Shown piece by piece: positions 22,454 through 34,480 of a DNA stretch of 64,000 nucleotides. The notes under the pieces were generated by a model. That model was not told the origin of the DNA. It worked only from the letters and a program-made list of their open reading frames with translations, and searched no databases. Position 1 is the first letter of the stretch, and each line of letters opens with the position of its first letter. The stretch is taken from contig JYIP02000001.1 in the NCBI GenBank assembly GCA_001051155.2, positions 1,054,001 to 1,118,000 on the forward strand, given 5' to 3'. Source of the stretch: Chrysoporthe austroafricana. Lineage: Eukaryota; Ascomycota; Sordariomycetes; Diaporthales; Cryphonectriaceae. A program made the translations under genes and the position numbers.

Positions 22454-23932
22454 TCACGCCCAAGAATAACACTCATCCGCAATCGGCACTGTAACGTTAT
22501 ACAAGGTCTCATCCCAGAACTCGGTGATGAAAAGATCCAGATCGAACGTGAAGTCGGTCACCACCTCTACGCCGTTGCTACACCCAGCGCCCGCCGTCAC
22601 CTGGGTCACCGTCACGTTCGTCCCCGTGCCGGCGCTGATGTCCTGCTCCGCGTCTAGGGTGGCCGTGATCGGGAACGACACCTTGGGCGTGAGGCCGCCG
22701 CTGAGGTCCAGCAACCCGCTCAGGATCTCGAAGCCAAGCTCAACCGTCACGGAGACAAACGGCGTGACGCCCACGGAGACCTCCTCACTGATCGTCAGGT
22801 TGGCGCTGTAGCTCGGCGTCCAGCCCGCGGCGGTCGTGTCATTCCCGACGAAGTCGAGGTGCACCGTGCCGTTGTCGATCTCGGAGCCCAGGTCGAGCAC
22901 GAAGTCCACCGCGCCGTCGACGCTCACCTCGGCGCCCACGGCAAAGGTCAGCTCCGGGCCGAACGTCAAGATGCCGGGGACGTCGACGAGGTAGTACCCC
23001 ACCCCGTTTTCGTACGAGAACGTTTCGTCGTACGGCGCGTTCACGTCCACCTCGAGGACCACGTCCACGGATGCGGTCGTCTCGACGTCCACGTACAGCG
23101 TCTCCAGGCTGAGCGAGTCGACGTCGAAGTCGAGGTAGCCACCAAGCGTCACGGATACTGCCACCGAGCCGCTGTCGGCCTTGGCGGTGAAGTAAGGATC
23201 GTACTCGTAAAGAGTGATGGAGGGGAGGTCCCATTCCGTGGCAACGGTCACGTCCGAGGGGTCGATCACAACGTCACGCTTGCGACGCGTGGGAGCGAGA
23301 GTGCTAGTGGTGGAGGGAAGACCCGTGAAGTTGGCGTTCATGTAAGCTGGAAGTTGTCAGAGATATACGCGAACCGGGAGTATAAAAGAGTAAGGGAAGG
23401 AGAGGTGGGTCGTACAGGCAACATCCGTAATATTGGCCTTCTCAGCGCTCGCCACAAGAGACAGCGTACTCGCATTGCTCGCCCACTCCGCTGCGACGAA
23501 GAAGCCTCTCTCGAACTCGGTGTCACAATCGCCCATATGATTAGTGACTAACACGAGCTCATCATAACTGCTCCACTCGGCAAACGCGGCGTCCAAGGCC
23601 TCGCTGCTGTTGAAAGTCATGCTCACGCTATCCACTGAGCAGTCTACAGCCGTCACGCTGTCGATACTCTCAAGGAGCACGCCGGGGGATGTCGTTGTCA
23701 GGCTCACGTTGACATACTTAGTGGTGTTGAGACCGTAGGAGAGCAGAAGATTTGTCCGCGGCGTGAAAGCATCGGGAGTTGAGACGTTCTGCGTAATGGG
23801 CCCGAGGGTGATGTTGCTGGAGGCGGTGAGGTTGGTCGCATTAGTTGTCTGGCGGATGGCCTTGAGGCCGGGGCGGGCGGCGGCGGCTGAGCCGGCGAAG
23901 GCCAGGGAGGCTATAGTGAGGAGGGCAGCCAT
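22454..23932 (-). CDS. Secreted beta-rich fungal protein (DUF7029/DUF7223-like)
   Basis: Two exons, 23932-23416 and 23346-22454, with a 69-nt intron, give 469 residues. The N-terminus is a signal peptide (MAALLTIASLAFAGSAAAA). Many N-glycosylation sequons occur (NATN, NLTA, NVST, NTTK). Exon 1 holds the first domain (LLLSYGLNTTKYVNVSL, GDCDTEFERGFFV). Exon 2 begins SYMNANFTGLPS and contains TRRKRD, a kexin-type site. It continues with a beta-strand-rich domain of repeated V/T/D/G patterns (GGYLDFDVDSLSLETLYVD). No catalytic motif is visible. The layout matches, from memory, the DUF7029 plus DUF7223 family of secreted fungal proteins, whose role is unknown. The stop codon overlaps a GTGAGT, so a further exon is possible. 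Confidence 0.8.
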
Positions 23933-25181
23933 GGGGAAGGTCGTGGAGATTTGTTTAGTGATGGAACGACAGTAGGGGCAGACAAGGAATAATCGGGAGT
24001 GAGGTCGATCCGACCTAGGTCGATTGATTAGCTGGTATAGAATATTAATGTGCGACTGGTAGAGGGCGAGCCTGAGGAAGTCCCAGAGAACTTGCTCATG
24101 GTGAGGCGGGAGGCCGGCGATATTTCATCACGGACCTGATATGCTCTCCATGCCGCGTGGCCGGGGAGGACTGATCCTCGGTGGCCAAAGTGAGATAGAA
24201 CCATCTTGGGTCTGAATCGCTTTGAGTCGTATTGGAGGCAGTTCGACTGCAGAGTGGGAACTTCACTCTCGTCGATAATACCAAAAACGGCCCTCCTCCG
24301 GACCTGCTCCGGTACCCACGATAAATTGACAGGCATCACCGAATCAGCGTTTCGGCAAATATATCCTAATGTCCGGGATTTCGTCACATACTTTACGCGG
24401 CGCTTGCCAACGACAACATTGATACTTTTCATTCATGCCGCCACTCGCAGGCAGGAGGGCTAAGCATGAGCGACTCTGTTCCCGAGGGTCGCTGCCAACA
24501 AACGAGGTCCAAAACCCGGCGCTTGGCACTACCATGCTCAGTGATGGAGCATCTTCGCCCACTATTCAACCAGTGTGCTCCCGATTAAGTTGAACCTGAT
24601 GTAGTATTGTAGCATAACACAGATCCAAACCGAAGTGCTGTCCGCGGGGTCCTTTGCATGTGGAGGTTATGACAAATTTGATATCAGAACTACGGAAACA
24701 TGTGATGATGCAGGTCGAGTGCCGTGCGAGACCCTTGGTCCAGCGCACGTGGACCCGTTTGTTTGATAGGAGCTCCTAGTACAAACATTATTCGGCCGAG
24801 CGGTAGCCGGAGGACTGTTCCCGCTTTGGGGCGTGTGAACCGAGTCTATTGATGACGATGCCCCCAACCCCGGTACAACCTTATTCGATGTCTTGGCACA
24901 TATAGAGCGGGTGCATGTGGGCATGCAAGTACGAAGTAATAGGACTGTGACACCTCTCAAAGGTCTGCTTAGGTCGGCCGCGGGAACCGTCTCATCTCGA
25001 TATCTCAGCTTCGGGGTGCCCCCAGAACTTACTGAACAGCGAGCGAAGAGAAGCGTCATGAGAGCGCCGGCACCTGTGGTTAGCAAGATCGTCGAGTTTC
25101 CAGACTGATCTACGTAGGTAAAACAATGCTTCCTTGTTTGTTGTTTTGTTTTGGAGTTGTGTGCGCTGTCACTGGTATGAA
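23933..25181. other. Intergenic, no supported gene
   Basis: Promoter side of the secreted protein gene and 3' side of the dioxygenase gene. Minus ORFs 24028-24432 and 24667-25197 are open for 130-176 codons but have no motif or splice partner. I do not call them. Confidence 0.5.
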
Positions 25182-26726
25182 TCACCCAGTGATACAAATC
25201 CCACCAAAGTCATCTTCCATAGTCCAAGTCCCGGCCAGCCCTGCGACCTCGACCTCCTCGACGGGTCGCTCCTCCTTGCCCAGGAAGAAGTCGCCTCTTC
25301 CCTCCCTGCGAGGCAGTCGGCTCATGAATCTCTTGGCCCAGCCCGAGACCGCCGGATCGCCCGTCTCGTCTCGCGCCTGCTTGAGGAACGACATTAGTTG
25401 CGTACCGCCGGTGCCCTTGAGGTCCTTCCTGCTGGACGTATCCAGGGCGATGCCCTGTGGTCCCTTCTTGGCACCCTGTGGGACGCGGGCCTGCGACTGG
25501 CGAGATGCCGTTGCGAGGTTAAGGCGCTGACGGACAGCCTCTGGGCTGCGGCTGCGGCTGCGGGCGCGCTCGGCCTTGGATGGCGTGACAATGTACCGCG
25601 TGACGATGGCGATATGACGATCGCGCAGCTTGCTCAACATTGCCAGACAAGCGTCATACGCGACACGGAGCTCCTCCTCGTGCGGGCCTTGGTCCTCGAC
25701 GAAGTCACGGATGTTGGCGACCAAGGCGACGTCGTTGAGGAAGCGGGCGTGTGGGCCCGGCATGTACTTCCGCATCTCCATGATGAAATTATGTTGGGGC
25801 GCAGGAGCTCTACCACGGCTGGCCTCGGACTCGGAAGTAGACGTGTCAGAAGTAGCAGACTTCACACCCGTGGGCCGATGCTCAATGCCCAACACTAGGT
25901 CGAAAAACTGGATGATGGAGCTCTGCGCATTGCTGCCGCCGCTGTACTGGCGATATTCGCCGCGGCCGGTGTCGTCGAGCTCATAGAGGACCCCGTTGGG
26001 AAGACCGGCCTCGGCCATGTTCTTGCTACCGGCCAGGAAGGGCCGAATGCGATCATAGAAGATGGTCGGGTGGCAGTGTTCGTTCATGCGATGGAGTAGG
26101 GTGCCCAGATCATCGAGGCGCTCAGCAAAGGTGCGCAGGCAGCGAGTGACGGTGGCAGCGTCACCCTCGCGCGCAGCGGCAATGGCTGTGAGCATGAGCG
26201 GGATGATGGGGGCGCCGCGGGCCTCGATGGCGACAGAGACGAGATAAAACCACGACTCGTCGGAGCAGCCAGTAAAGGTGTTGAGAGTGGCGAGATTGTC
26301 GAGGTCGTCGATATCCTCGTCCACAAACAACGGCTTGAAGTTCCACAGACAGAGCCCAGCGTAGGTCGCGACGGGCGGGACCTCGAGGTACTCGGCGACC
26401 TCAAGCAGAGGCACGGAGATGGCATGCGGCAAACGCTCACTGGGGCTGTCACCGCCCCAGATATAGCCGTGAGCCATGAAGATCAGCAGGCTGTAGGCCC
26501 TCCGCCATTCCGTGTCGTGTTCCAAACCGGTGGTGGAGAGCACGGGGAGGCGATCAATGACGCCTCGGAGACGGCCGCTGAGGATCAGAGCCTGCAGATT
26601 GGCCGCGATGGCCTCCCACTTGTTGTAGTAAGGATCCGGAAGTCTCGTCAACGGCAGGACTCCCGGCAGGAAGCCACGAGCTGGAGAGATTCCATAGTCG
26701 GACAATACTGGGATGGGAGGTAGCAT
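25182..26726 (-). CDS. Indoleamine 2,3-dioxygenase family heme protein
   Basis: Single exon, 514 residues, ATG at 26724-26726. The IDO pattern is complete: DYGISPARGFLPG at the start, RLPVLSTTGLEH, YSLLIFMAHGYIWGGD, SVPLLEVAEYLEVPPVATYA, the middle block TFTGCSDESWFYLVSVAIEARGAP (quoted in part), GGSNAQSSIIQFFDLVLGIEH, and the heme-proximal His at about 371 in LRDRHIAIVTRYI. The end has KGTGGTQLMSFLKQARDET. IDO enzymes open the indole ring of tryptophan to N-formylkynurenine, the first step toward NAD or tryptophan catabolism. Two segments are longer than in animal IDO. One is an insert of about 30 residues after IEH (STSESEASRGR). The other is a Ser/Arg-rich linker at about 385-410. Fungi carry several IDO types of different activity; which one this is cannot be settled here. 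Confidence 0.93.
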   Translation of the reverse strand: MLPPIPVLSDYGISPARGFLPGVLPLTRLPDPYYNKWEAIAANLQALILSGRLRGVIDRLPVLSTTGLEHDTEWRRAYSLLIFMAHGYIWGGDSPSERLPHAISVPLLEVAEYLEVPPVATYAGLCLWNFKPLFVDEDIDDLDNLATLNTFTGCSDESWFYLVSVAIEARGAPIIPLMLTAIAAAREGDAATVTRCLRTFAERLDDLGTLLHRMNEHCHPTIFYDRIRPFLAGSKNMAEAGLPNGVLYELDDTGRGEYRQYSGGSNAQSSIIQFFDLVLGIEHRPTGVKSATSDTSTSESEASRGRAPAPQHNFIMEMRKYMPGPHARFLNDVALVANIRDFVEDQGPHEEELRVAYDACLAMLSKLRDRHIAIVTRYIVTPSKAERARSRSRSPEAVRQRLNLATASRQSQARVPQGAKKGPQGIALDTSSRKDLKGTGGTQLMSFLKQARDETGDPAVSGWAKRFMSRLPRREGRGDFFLGKEERPVEEVEVAGLAGTWTMEDDFGGICITG

Positions 26727-28119
26727 GACTTGGCTGTAGCTGTGTGTCCCAGCAGACGGTAGTGCAAAAGACTTGCAGGGCTTGTGGCGGCGGATGCCTG
26801 AGTTGTGAGACTATTTAGATGGGATAAAAGTCCTGACGCAAGGAGTATACAGAAATTGCTCTGATATACTCCTCAGCCGTGCGGGAACTCTCTTGAATTG
26901 ATGGCATGCGTCGAAGTCTTGGAATTGTGCACCTTCTGAAGTGTAAAGTTGGGAGGTTGGTGAAGACAGGCAGGGGAAGAGGTCCAGAGCGTAGGAGGGG
27001 GGAGGGCCATGACTTATACAAGAAACGCCGCTCGGCGTTGGTGTTAAAAAATTGGGAAAATGTGACAAATCCACACGACAACAACGCCGGTCTTCCGCCG
27101 ACACTTTTACTGCGGCAACCTTCTGACCAGATCCTGTCAAGCTTGTGGTGCGGTCGCCCTCGCTAAGCCGACTCAATCCATGTCCAAGTAAGTCCTCTCA
27201 CAATGGACTGTATTATGAGAGGAGAACCTCGGGAAAGTGAGGCGACTTTCCCACCTCTCCGACTCCTGCTCCGGTAGCGCCCGACCACCAGAGGCAACGA
27301 ATACAAAGCACTGCTATGGTACTCGGTGCTCTGTGGAGGTCGTGCGCAGCCCGCCCTGAAGTGTGTTCTGGGTCGAGTTTCATGGCGCGATTAAATTGTG
27401 GGACTGTCCGGTGCCGCAGGAGTTGTTCTATCCCTGGAGAAGCACACTAGAGGCAGCAACGGTGATAGTCGTGAACATCACAGCGACCCGTCGACCGCAG
27501 AACCATGGAGCGTGGAAGGGGAAAAAAAAAAAAAGAACAGAGCGTAGGAGATGGGGTTCGACCTGGAGGCGAAATGGACGGCCGCTATGACGTGGCCCGA
27601 TCACTCGAGGAGGAGGTGAAGAGTCTATTCTAACAAGAGAATGAAAGCCTTAGACAAGGTGGGACCTTGGGAGGTAGTGGGAGGGGGGAGCACGGGAGGT
27701 TCACGCCCATCCATGTCCCCTGCAGCGAGTACCTAACCCAGCGTGCCCCGCCAGGCCACCGCGTAAAGCCCGGAGCCGTGATCGGCAGCGCCTGCACCAG
27801 GTCTCCAGCAGGCGGCACGTGCCACGCTAGCCCGCTAGTTGGCGCTGTGAGACGCCGGGACAGCTGGCCGGGGACCAAGCTCCAGGCGGTCTGACAGCCC
27901 AGCCTTGGAACTCGAGTACGTTTCGCTAGAGCTGGAGCCGCGGCTTGAGGGGCATCCCATCGCCAAGGCTGGCTGCTGCTGGGTCGAGGTGAGGGCAAGG
28001 TCGATGAGGCAACCTTCACACGATGCAGCCCAACTCGAATTCAACTTTCCAACGACTACCCTCTACCATGTGTCGGTGACGGCCGCCGTCCACGCCGTCC
28101 CTCGATCTGCAGTGCGAAA
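26727..28119. promoter_or_regulatory. 1.4 kb divergent region, IDO / VPS23
   Basis: The two genes start at either edge and point away from each other. A run of 13 A lies near 27522-27534. ORFs in this stretch (27363-27590, 27630-28019, 27667-27894) have no domain. I infer promoters and leaders only. Confidence 0.5.
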
Positions 28120-29976
28120 ATGGCTGTCCAGCAGCATGTTCTCAACTGGCTCTACAGCGTTCTGACCAGTGTAAGTTCTGCGATGCCTTCGTCGGAGTTT
28201 CATATCTCGACCTCTGGACTGACCCTCTTCCTCCTTCTCACCACAGGAATATCACGATGTCAACCGCACGTACAACGACGTGGCCCAGGCCCTGTCCAGA
28301 TACCCCTCTCTCTCTCCGAGGACAGATGTTCATAGTACGAGCTACACCCTCTCCCCCCTCCGTGTTCTTGACCAGGAGTTCGGACTGACACGTGCCCCCC
28401 CCCCTTCGATAGCCTTTCCCAACGGCGCATCCGCCCTGCTCCTCCATCTCTCCGGGACGATACCAGTACTCTTTCGAGGCACGACATATCGCTTCCCTAT
28501 ATCACTATGGGTCCCCCATGCATACCCACGGGAGGCGCCTCTCGTCTACGTTACTCCCACGGAGACCATGATGGTGCGACCTGGGCAGCACGTCGACCCC
28601 CAGGGGCAGGTCTACCATCCATATCTTGTTGGCTGGGCAGACTTTTGGGGTGTATGTCACCCCAGAGCATGAGCAGTCCGTGGCAAGAGTACTAATAAGG
28701 TTCGCGACAGAAATCAAACATCCTCGACTTCCTTGTCATCTTACAAGATATCTTCGCAAAGGAGCCTCCGGTCGTCGCGAGGGGCCAAGCACAACAGCCG
28801 CCGCCTCCTCCTCCTCAAGCCCAGCCACAGGCCACTCCCACACCACCTCCTGTGCCCCCACTACCACAGGAACTCTCCGCCAGACCACCTAGCTCGATAC
28901 GGTCGACCCCTGCGTCCACGGGACAGCCGCCGCCTCCACCCCCGAAGCCCAGCCAGCAGCCTCCACGAGCAGATGGTGCCCCTCCGCTGCCTCCGCTGCC
29001 GCTCGGTGTAGGGCCCCCGCCAGGTCCATACAGCCCCGGCGTGCAATCACCACCTCCGGCACCATCTGCACAGAGCAATCGCATGTCGAGATACGATAGC
29101 GCACCGCCCCTCCCTCCCCAGGTCCAACAGCAGCAACAGCCCGGGCCCTCACAGACACATCCTCCAGCCGGGCCTCTCGCACCTCAGCCTCCTTACCAAG
29201 CATCGCCCGTCCCGTCTTCTTATCAAGCAGGACCGTCACCGCCTCCTCCCATTTCCCCGGCCGATCCCCGTCGTGTATCCAGCTTTCCTCCTCAAAACCA
29301 TACCCAGTATCAGGGTCCACCACAACCACCAATACAACAACCACAATGGCAACAGTACCCGACACAGGCGATGCCACCGCAGCCGAGGCAGAAGGCCCCT
29401 CCACCACCCGATCTGATGGATGAACCTTTGACCTTGAGTATACCCTCCCCGTCATCCGTTCCGGCGCCACCGATACCGCCGAATCCCGAGAAAGACGCCC
29501 TGCTCCACCAACTCGCCAGCACGCTCTACCAGATGCGCATGCGTGTTCGCGAACAGAACGAATCGAGCCTACAGGGGCTGCAGGCCCAGCGGACCGCGAT
29601 GCTGAGTGCTATGGGTACGATGCAGTCCGAGATCGGCGCTCTAACACAGCTCTCGAACCTCCTGCAGAACAACACCACCATCCTGCGCGACACGATGCGC
29701 CGCGCCGACGAAGTCATCAAGCACAGTGCGCGGCTACCCGAGCCGGACATTGACCAGCTTCTCGTGGCACCGACCGTGGTCGGCAACCAGCTTTACGAGC
29801 TCGTCGCGGAGGAGCGGGCGCTGGCGGACGCGATATTCGTACTAGGCCGTGCCGTGGAGAGGGGCAGGGTGGCGCCCGCAGTCTTCGCAAAGACGACTCG
29901 ATCCCTCGCTCGGGAGTGGTATCTCAAGAAGGCGCTGGTCAAGAAAATCGGCAAGGGCATGGGACTGGCTGCTTAG
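28120..29976 (+). CDS. vps23: ESCRT-I subunit VPS23 (TSG101 homologue)
   Basis: Four exons, 28120-28170, 28247-28334, 28413-28651 and 28711-29976, give 547 residues. The UEV domain occupies about residues 1-145: MAVQQHVLNWLYSVLTS, then EYHDVNRTYNDVAQAL, FPNGASALLLHLSGTIPVLF, SLWVPHAYPREAPLVYVTPT and HVDPQGQVYHPYL. As expected, the ubiquitin-conjugating Cys is absent. A long Pro/Gln-rich linker follows (about 150-330), then a coiled coil (about 345-420; HQLASTLYQMRMRVREQNES). The C-terminal steadiness box ends RSLAREWYLKKALVKKIGKG. VPS23 binds ubiquitinated cargo on endosomes and, in filamentous fungi, takes part in PalC/Rim pH signalling. Intron 3 has a TACTAAT branch site. The frame stays open for about 100 codons after the TAG. 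Confidence 0.96.
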
Positions 29977-30623
29977 AGGGCGGACAGTCAGGTCGATGGC
30001 GCTGCCGCGGAGCATGTGGAGGACGAGTGGTACCAGCTGAAGCTACCAGGGCACGACGATCCTCAGTCACCTTCCCTCGATCTATCTGGTGTTCTTGTAG
30101 GATCAATGAGACGGAGAAAGGCGCCCGAGGAGTTCTATGGAAGGAGGGTCCAGAGGAGACCTCTGACATGGAAGGAGAAAGAATTGAGAAGAAGGGGAAA
30201 GGTCTTCAACTTCAATGAGCCGCCGAGCCCGTCAAACTATAGGACATTGCCCGGCGAGCCTCATGATCAGCAGTGAGCATTATGCCAACGGCCAACATTG
30301 CGCCTTGCGCAATCGGAATCTCGGGTCGTCTTAGCAAAGGCAGAGGTGGTGCTCTGGTTTGGGGTGAGGGGCGGGGCGCCGGTTTTATTGTGATGAAGTC
30401 ATATACTTTTGTTACACATCGGCCCAGCTGACTACGGAACAACAAGAAAGCCTAGCGAGCACGCATTGAAATAGTCCGTCGGATAGCTCGAGAACGAGGC
30501 ATTCAATCAAATAACGTATCAAGTTGCCCAGGCTAACCGTTGAATTGAATTACAAGCTATCCAACGACTCCAATCACCAATGACATGAAGCAAATCTGGC
30601 CAACGAAAAATGAATTGGAGTGC
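29977..30623. other. 3' region of VPS23 with open in-frame extension
   Basis: Immediately after the VPS23 stop the same frame remains open to 30276 and encodes a basic segment (PEEFYGRRVQRRPLTWKEKE). It may be chance or a readthrough product. Past 30280 there is no coding signal. Confidence 0.4.
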
Positions 30624-33600
30624 TTAACCAGCCGAATTTCCTTGCCTTGCAGTATGGAAACTCGCTGTGCTTCCTCGACTGGTCTGACTCCGACGTTTCT
30701 GCTCCTCACTGTCTCCCTCCTTCTCTTTGCTAAGCGCCTGTAGTAATCTCGTCGAGCTCGACCGCGACGGCCGAGGATGGGCAAGCTCATAGTCCGCCCT
30801 CGCCACCACAATTGGCACGTCGGAACCATCACTACGACTACCTCCGCTTCCGCCGGGACTCACTGGTGTGTCTTGTACTGTGATACCCATCCCTATCAAG
30901 TTCGCACTCGCACTCACGCTGGACCGCAAGCCCTGAAGGGGCTTTTCAGCTGAATGGGAATGAAGGTCCGCATTTTTCCATAATGCTGATGAGATGCTGG
31001 TTCGCAAATCCCAGTGAGACTCCGGCAGGCCAGCGAGCGCTACGCTGGCGAGAGTCCCGAGCTCGCTCTGTTCATCATCTTCGTCAGCGCTGCCATCTCT
31101 ACTCTCGTGTGTCAGCTTGTATTTTGCTGCCTCGACGCTGTCATATGTCTGATTCTCTGGTGTCCTCGCTGGGCGAAACGGGTTCATGCGCTCCTACTTG
31201 CTGGACACCCTTCGGATACTCGCGGACGGAATCTGGTCCGCCCCTTTCTCCTTCATCTCTTTGATGGTGTCAGGGGCATGCTTGATGCATCGATCGTCGA
31301 CATATTGTTGCGCCATCTGCAGTTGATATAGTCTGTCATGGAATAGGTCCGTTCGAAATCCGGCTGTGAGATGCTTTCGAAACCAATCGATAGCAACTTT
31401 TTGCTTTTCCTCTTTCATAACTGCCTTTTGGCTTTTGGGAATAGACTGCGAATGGCCTTCGAATTCTTCCTGGGTGGTGATTGGGATGGCTGAATTGCCT
31501 GTTTCTTCGGAAACCAGGATGGACGACGAGGAGAGCCTCTTCAATAGCCTGGAATAATTGTGGTTGCCTTCTTCACGACTTCCGCTGCTTTCGTTTCCCG
31601 AGTTGAGCACCTGTGGAATATCTGAAGTCTCTAGAAAACCTAGTACTTCTGATGATCCTACTTTTGTATCATTTCCATTCGTTTGTGTCCTATCAATAGA
31701 CAAGTCTTGAGATTTTAGCTGGTCAGCCTCGCTCTGTCTATTATCAGCTTGATCATGATCATCAGCCGACGTCTCATGCGTCCTTCGATTCTTTTCGCGA
31801 TGCATAGATGTCTTCTGGATTGCTTTAGGTATCCAGCTAAGAGACTTTCTACCGCCAGCCGAAACCCTTATCTCCGTACGAGACTTAGGCCTGTCTCTGC
31901 CTTGTTTCTTGTCCTCAGCGCCCGCCACGTCTGTCGAGTGGGACACGGGCTTGACTAGACCTTCGAACACGCTAATTTTCTCCTTGACTGTAGCTGAAGA
32001 CTCGCGTCTAAATGGACTTGGGAACATGCCGCACATCGTAGGAGCACCAGCGTCGTACCCTTCGGTTTCGGGTCGTGACTCCGTGCCCTTTGCGGCATCC
32101 GAAATGCGAGGTATATTTGCATCTTGCGACCGTGATAGACCTTGAAGGATAGCCTTGGCTTTCGCAGCGTTGGCTGGCTGATCACGACGCTCATCGCTCG
32201 AGGCACTTCTATTCGTGGCGGCAGAACTTCGTCGTATGGACCAGTTCTGTGATCGATGTCCGGTATGGAGAGTGACCTTTGCTTTTGGGCTATTCGTTGA
32301 ATATCTCGAAGGTTTGTCGCTGGACGCCGCAGATGACTCTTTCTGCGGGATAGGAGGACCTGCTTTGATGGATCTTGGTTTCTCGCTCTGTAAACTTGTA
32401 AATTCTCTCTTGGTCGACTTGTTGAACTCGGAGGGCGGAGCCAAAGATGTTGGTTCCTGTGCTATCGCTGCTGGCTCCGGGCTCACCCCCCGCGGGGTTC
32501 CCGGACCTGCAGTATTCGTCGGCGAGATATCATCATCCAAATATTCATCTTGCTTAGCTGTCCTCTTGAAACTCAAGAGCCGCGAGCTTCTTGCAGAAGC
32601 TGTTTGCGACCTCTTACCCAGATGCAGAAGTTTACCGGGAGAAGAACGGCCTGAGCGACCCCCATTGTTATCCCACACAGGAGTCCTGAGATGAATGATC
32701 ACAGGCGAGGGTGCCCTGATATAAAAGTCGTCTAATAGCGCCTCAGGGCCATGTTCATCGAGGGCATTCAGCGAACGACTTGCTTGACTCGCGCTCATGG
32801 CGTCAGTTGGGATTGTTGAGATTGGGTCTTCGGTGACTAGGACGGGTAGTTTCGCTGTAGGAATATTCGCAGAGGTGAGAATTATGCCCTCTGCTCGTTG
32901 ATGACAACTCGCCACGAATGATTTGCGTAGCTTGGAGACGGATGTCCCAGCTGTGTCCGCGACAGATGGACCCGGTGGAGAGGCAGTTGGTTTTGCTTGG
33001 ACGGTCGATGTTATGGTTGTAGGACGGCAACTTCCTAAGAAGCTATTGCGGTCTCTCGGGACTTTCTGGATTGTGGAGGGCACGATGGTCACGCAGGACT
33101 TGGGAATTGGAACAGTCTGTATTGTTGAGCAAGAATTCGGGATCTGGCTGGATAGTATCGTACGTGTCTCATAGATGTCTAGCCGGTATCGTAAGACTTT
33201 GTCAGTTCATCAACTATAAAGATTTGTCTGCCGGAAACGGTATACCTTGGCTGTGTGCGGATGTCTTGCGGACGCGGGTCACAATATCTGTCCCGTTTTG
33301 GGGCAGGCCTGCCGCCTTTGCGTCGTTCAGGACCGAGGAAACCTACTCCTGGATTGAGGTGGGCGAAAACCGTGTCTCAGTTCTTTGGTAACCCTGTACC
33401 GCCCGGCTATTATCTCGAGAACCATCCAAGCACACACCCATCCCAGCCTCACAGAGGAGGAGGGCACGGCGGCCAGACCATTTTGACTGCACGGATGGAG
33501 ACGATCTATCACAACTTGTCTGGCAAGGGGTCGAGCCTTGACTAAGTGGAGGCGGTCTCACGTTCGGAGGTCTACCGCTTGAATGATATTCGTCTGGGCC

Positions 33601-34324
33601 ACCGGCTGGCACGCTGATTGTGTAATGCCGCTGGAGAGGGGAATCTTTGGATCGGTTCTTGGACAGCCGTGTCACGGTGTACAATTCTTCGCTGGATGTT
33701 TCTTCCATGGCGAAGTCGCTGAAATATTTGCCAAGGGTGCCAGAAGCACAGGTATACGAGGCTCAAGGCCTCAGCCACGAATACGGTGCCTAGGGTTGTT
33801 GCGAAAACCTCAACCAGTGCGTGGGGTATAACGCGGGCTGCGAGAATTCTGACAGCGTAAAGGATGCCAAGGCTGAAAATGAGTATAGACAGTGATTTGT
33901 ATCCAATCATCGCCGGAAATCTGAAGGATGTACGAAGAATGCTCCCTAAGCGTAGATAATGCGAATTAATCGCATTAGAATTGCCTTCTTGAGTCCTTCG
34001 GATGTCAATGACAACACAAGCGAGATACAAGGCAGAGAAGACCGATGATTTTCTGACGCCAACAGGGTCCAGGCATGCAGAGCAATGGAGACAGCTCGAG
34101 ATAGCAGGTGCATCGGTGAGTCGTCGCTGCTATTAGACGTGTGTATTAATATGCTGTAAGAAATGCAGATTTGGTCTCAGGAAATGGCGTTGTGGCAAAC
34201 CAGGATCCTCCTTCCTTTTTCAGTATCTCACGCTCGCAACCTTTCTAAAAGTCAGGGAAAGCAGTGGAGACAAAACCGAAGAAGGATTCATTAAATTTGC
34301 TTGCCATGAAGAAGACCGGCCCAT
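30624..34324 (-). CDS. Large fungal membrane protein with long Ser-rich cytoplasmic tail
   Basis: I do not recognise the family. My model has seven exons: 34324-34232 (tentative), 34129-33576, 33486-33347, 33287-33246, 33178-31198 and 31137-30624, which total 1,107 residues in six joins; all phases close. The N-terminal part is hydrophobic: SSVFSALYLACVVIDIRR, GYKSLSILIFSLGILYAVRI and FVAEALSLVYLCFW, with a possible further TM at LGWVCAWMVLEII. The remaining 800 or so residues are polar and Ser/Lys-rich with a conserved-looking block WFRKHLTAGFRTDLFHDRLY and AAKYKLTHESRDGS. An in-frame TAG at 31194 is removed if the GT at 31197 is spliced to the AG ending at 31138 (60 nt). Without that intron, 187 open codons downstream would be unexplained. 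The coding content is firm for 31198-33092 and 33576-34129. The small exons between are inferred. Note that the list above counts six exons; a seventh would only exist if the first is split. Confidence 0.65.
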
Positions 34325-34480
34325 ATTCTCAAATTCTATTACCAGCGTCCCTTCCCAGCTCAAAACTTAATTGGGACTCATTCTTTCCTTCGCAGGATTT
34401 CGAATTAAAATATTTGAGATTTTCAAGACCACTTGCCATCATGTGATAGCCATCCCTATGCCTGAGTTTCGTCAAGTGCC

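Noticed and set aside
24667..25197. 176-codon minus ORF
   Set aside because: Overlaps the dioxygenase stop region and has no motif.
33343..33708. 121-codon minus frame beginning MEETSS as a separate gene
   Set aside because: It overlaps exons of the large membrane protein out of frame. A chain of introns gives one continuous protein through other frames with all phases closing.
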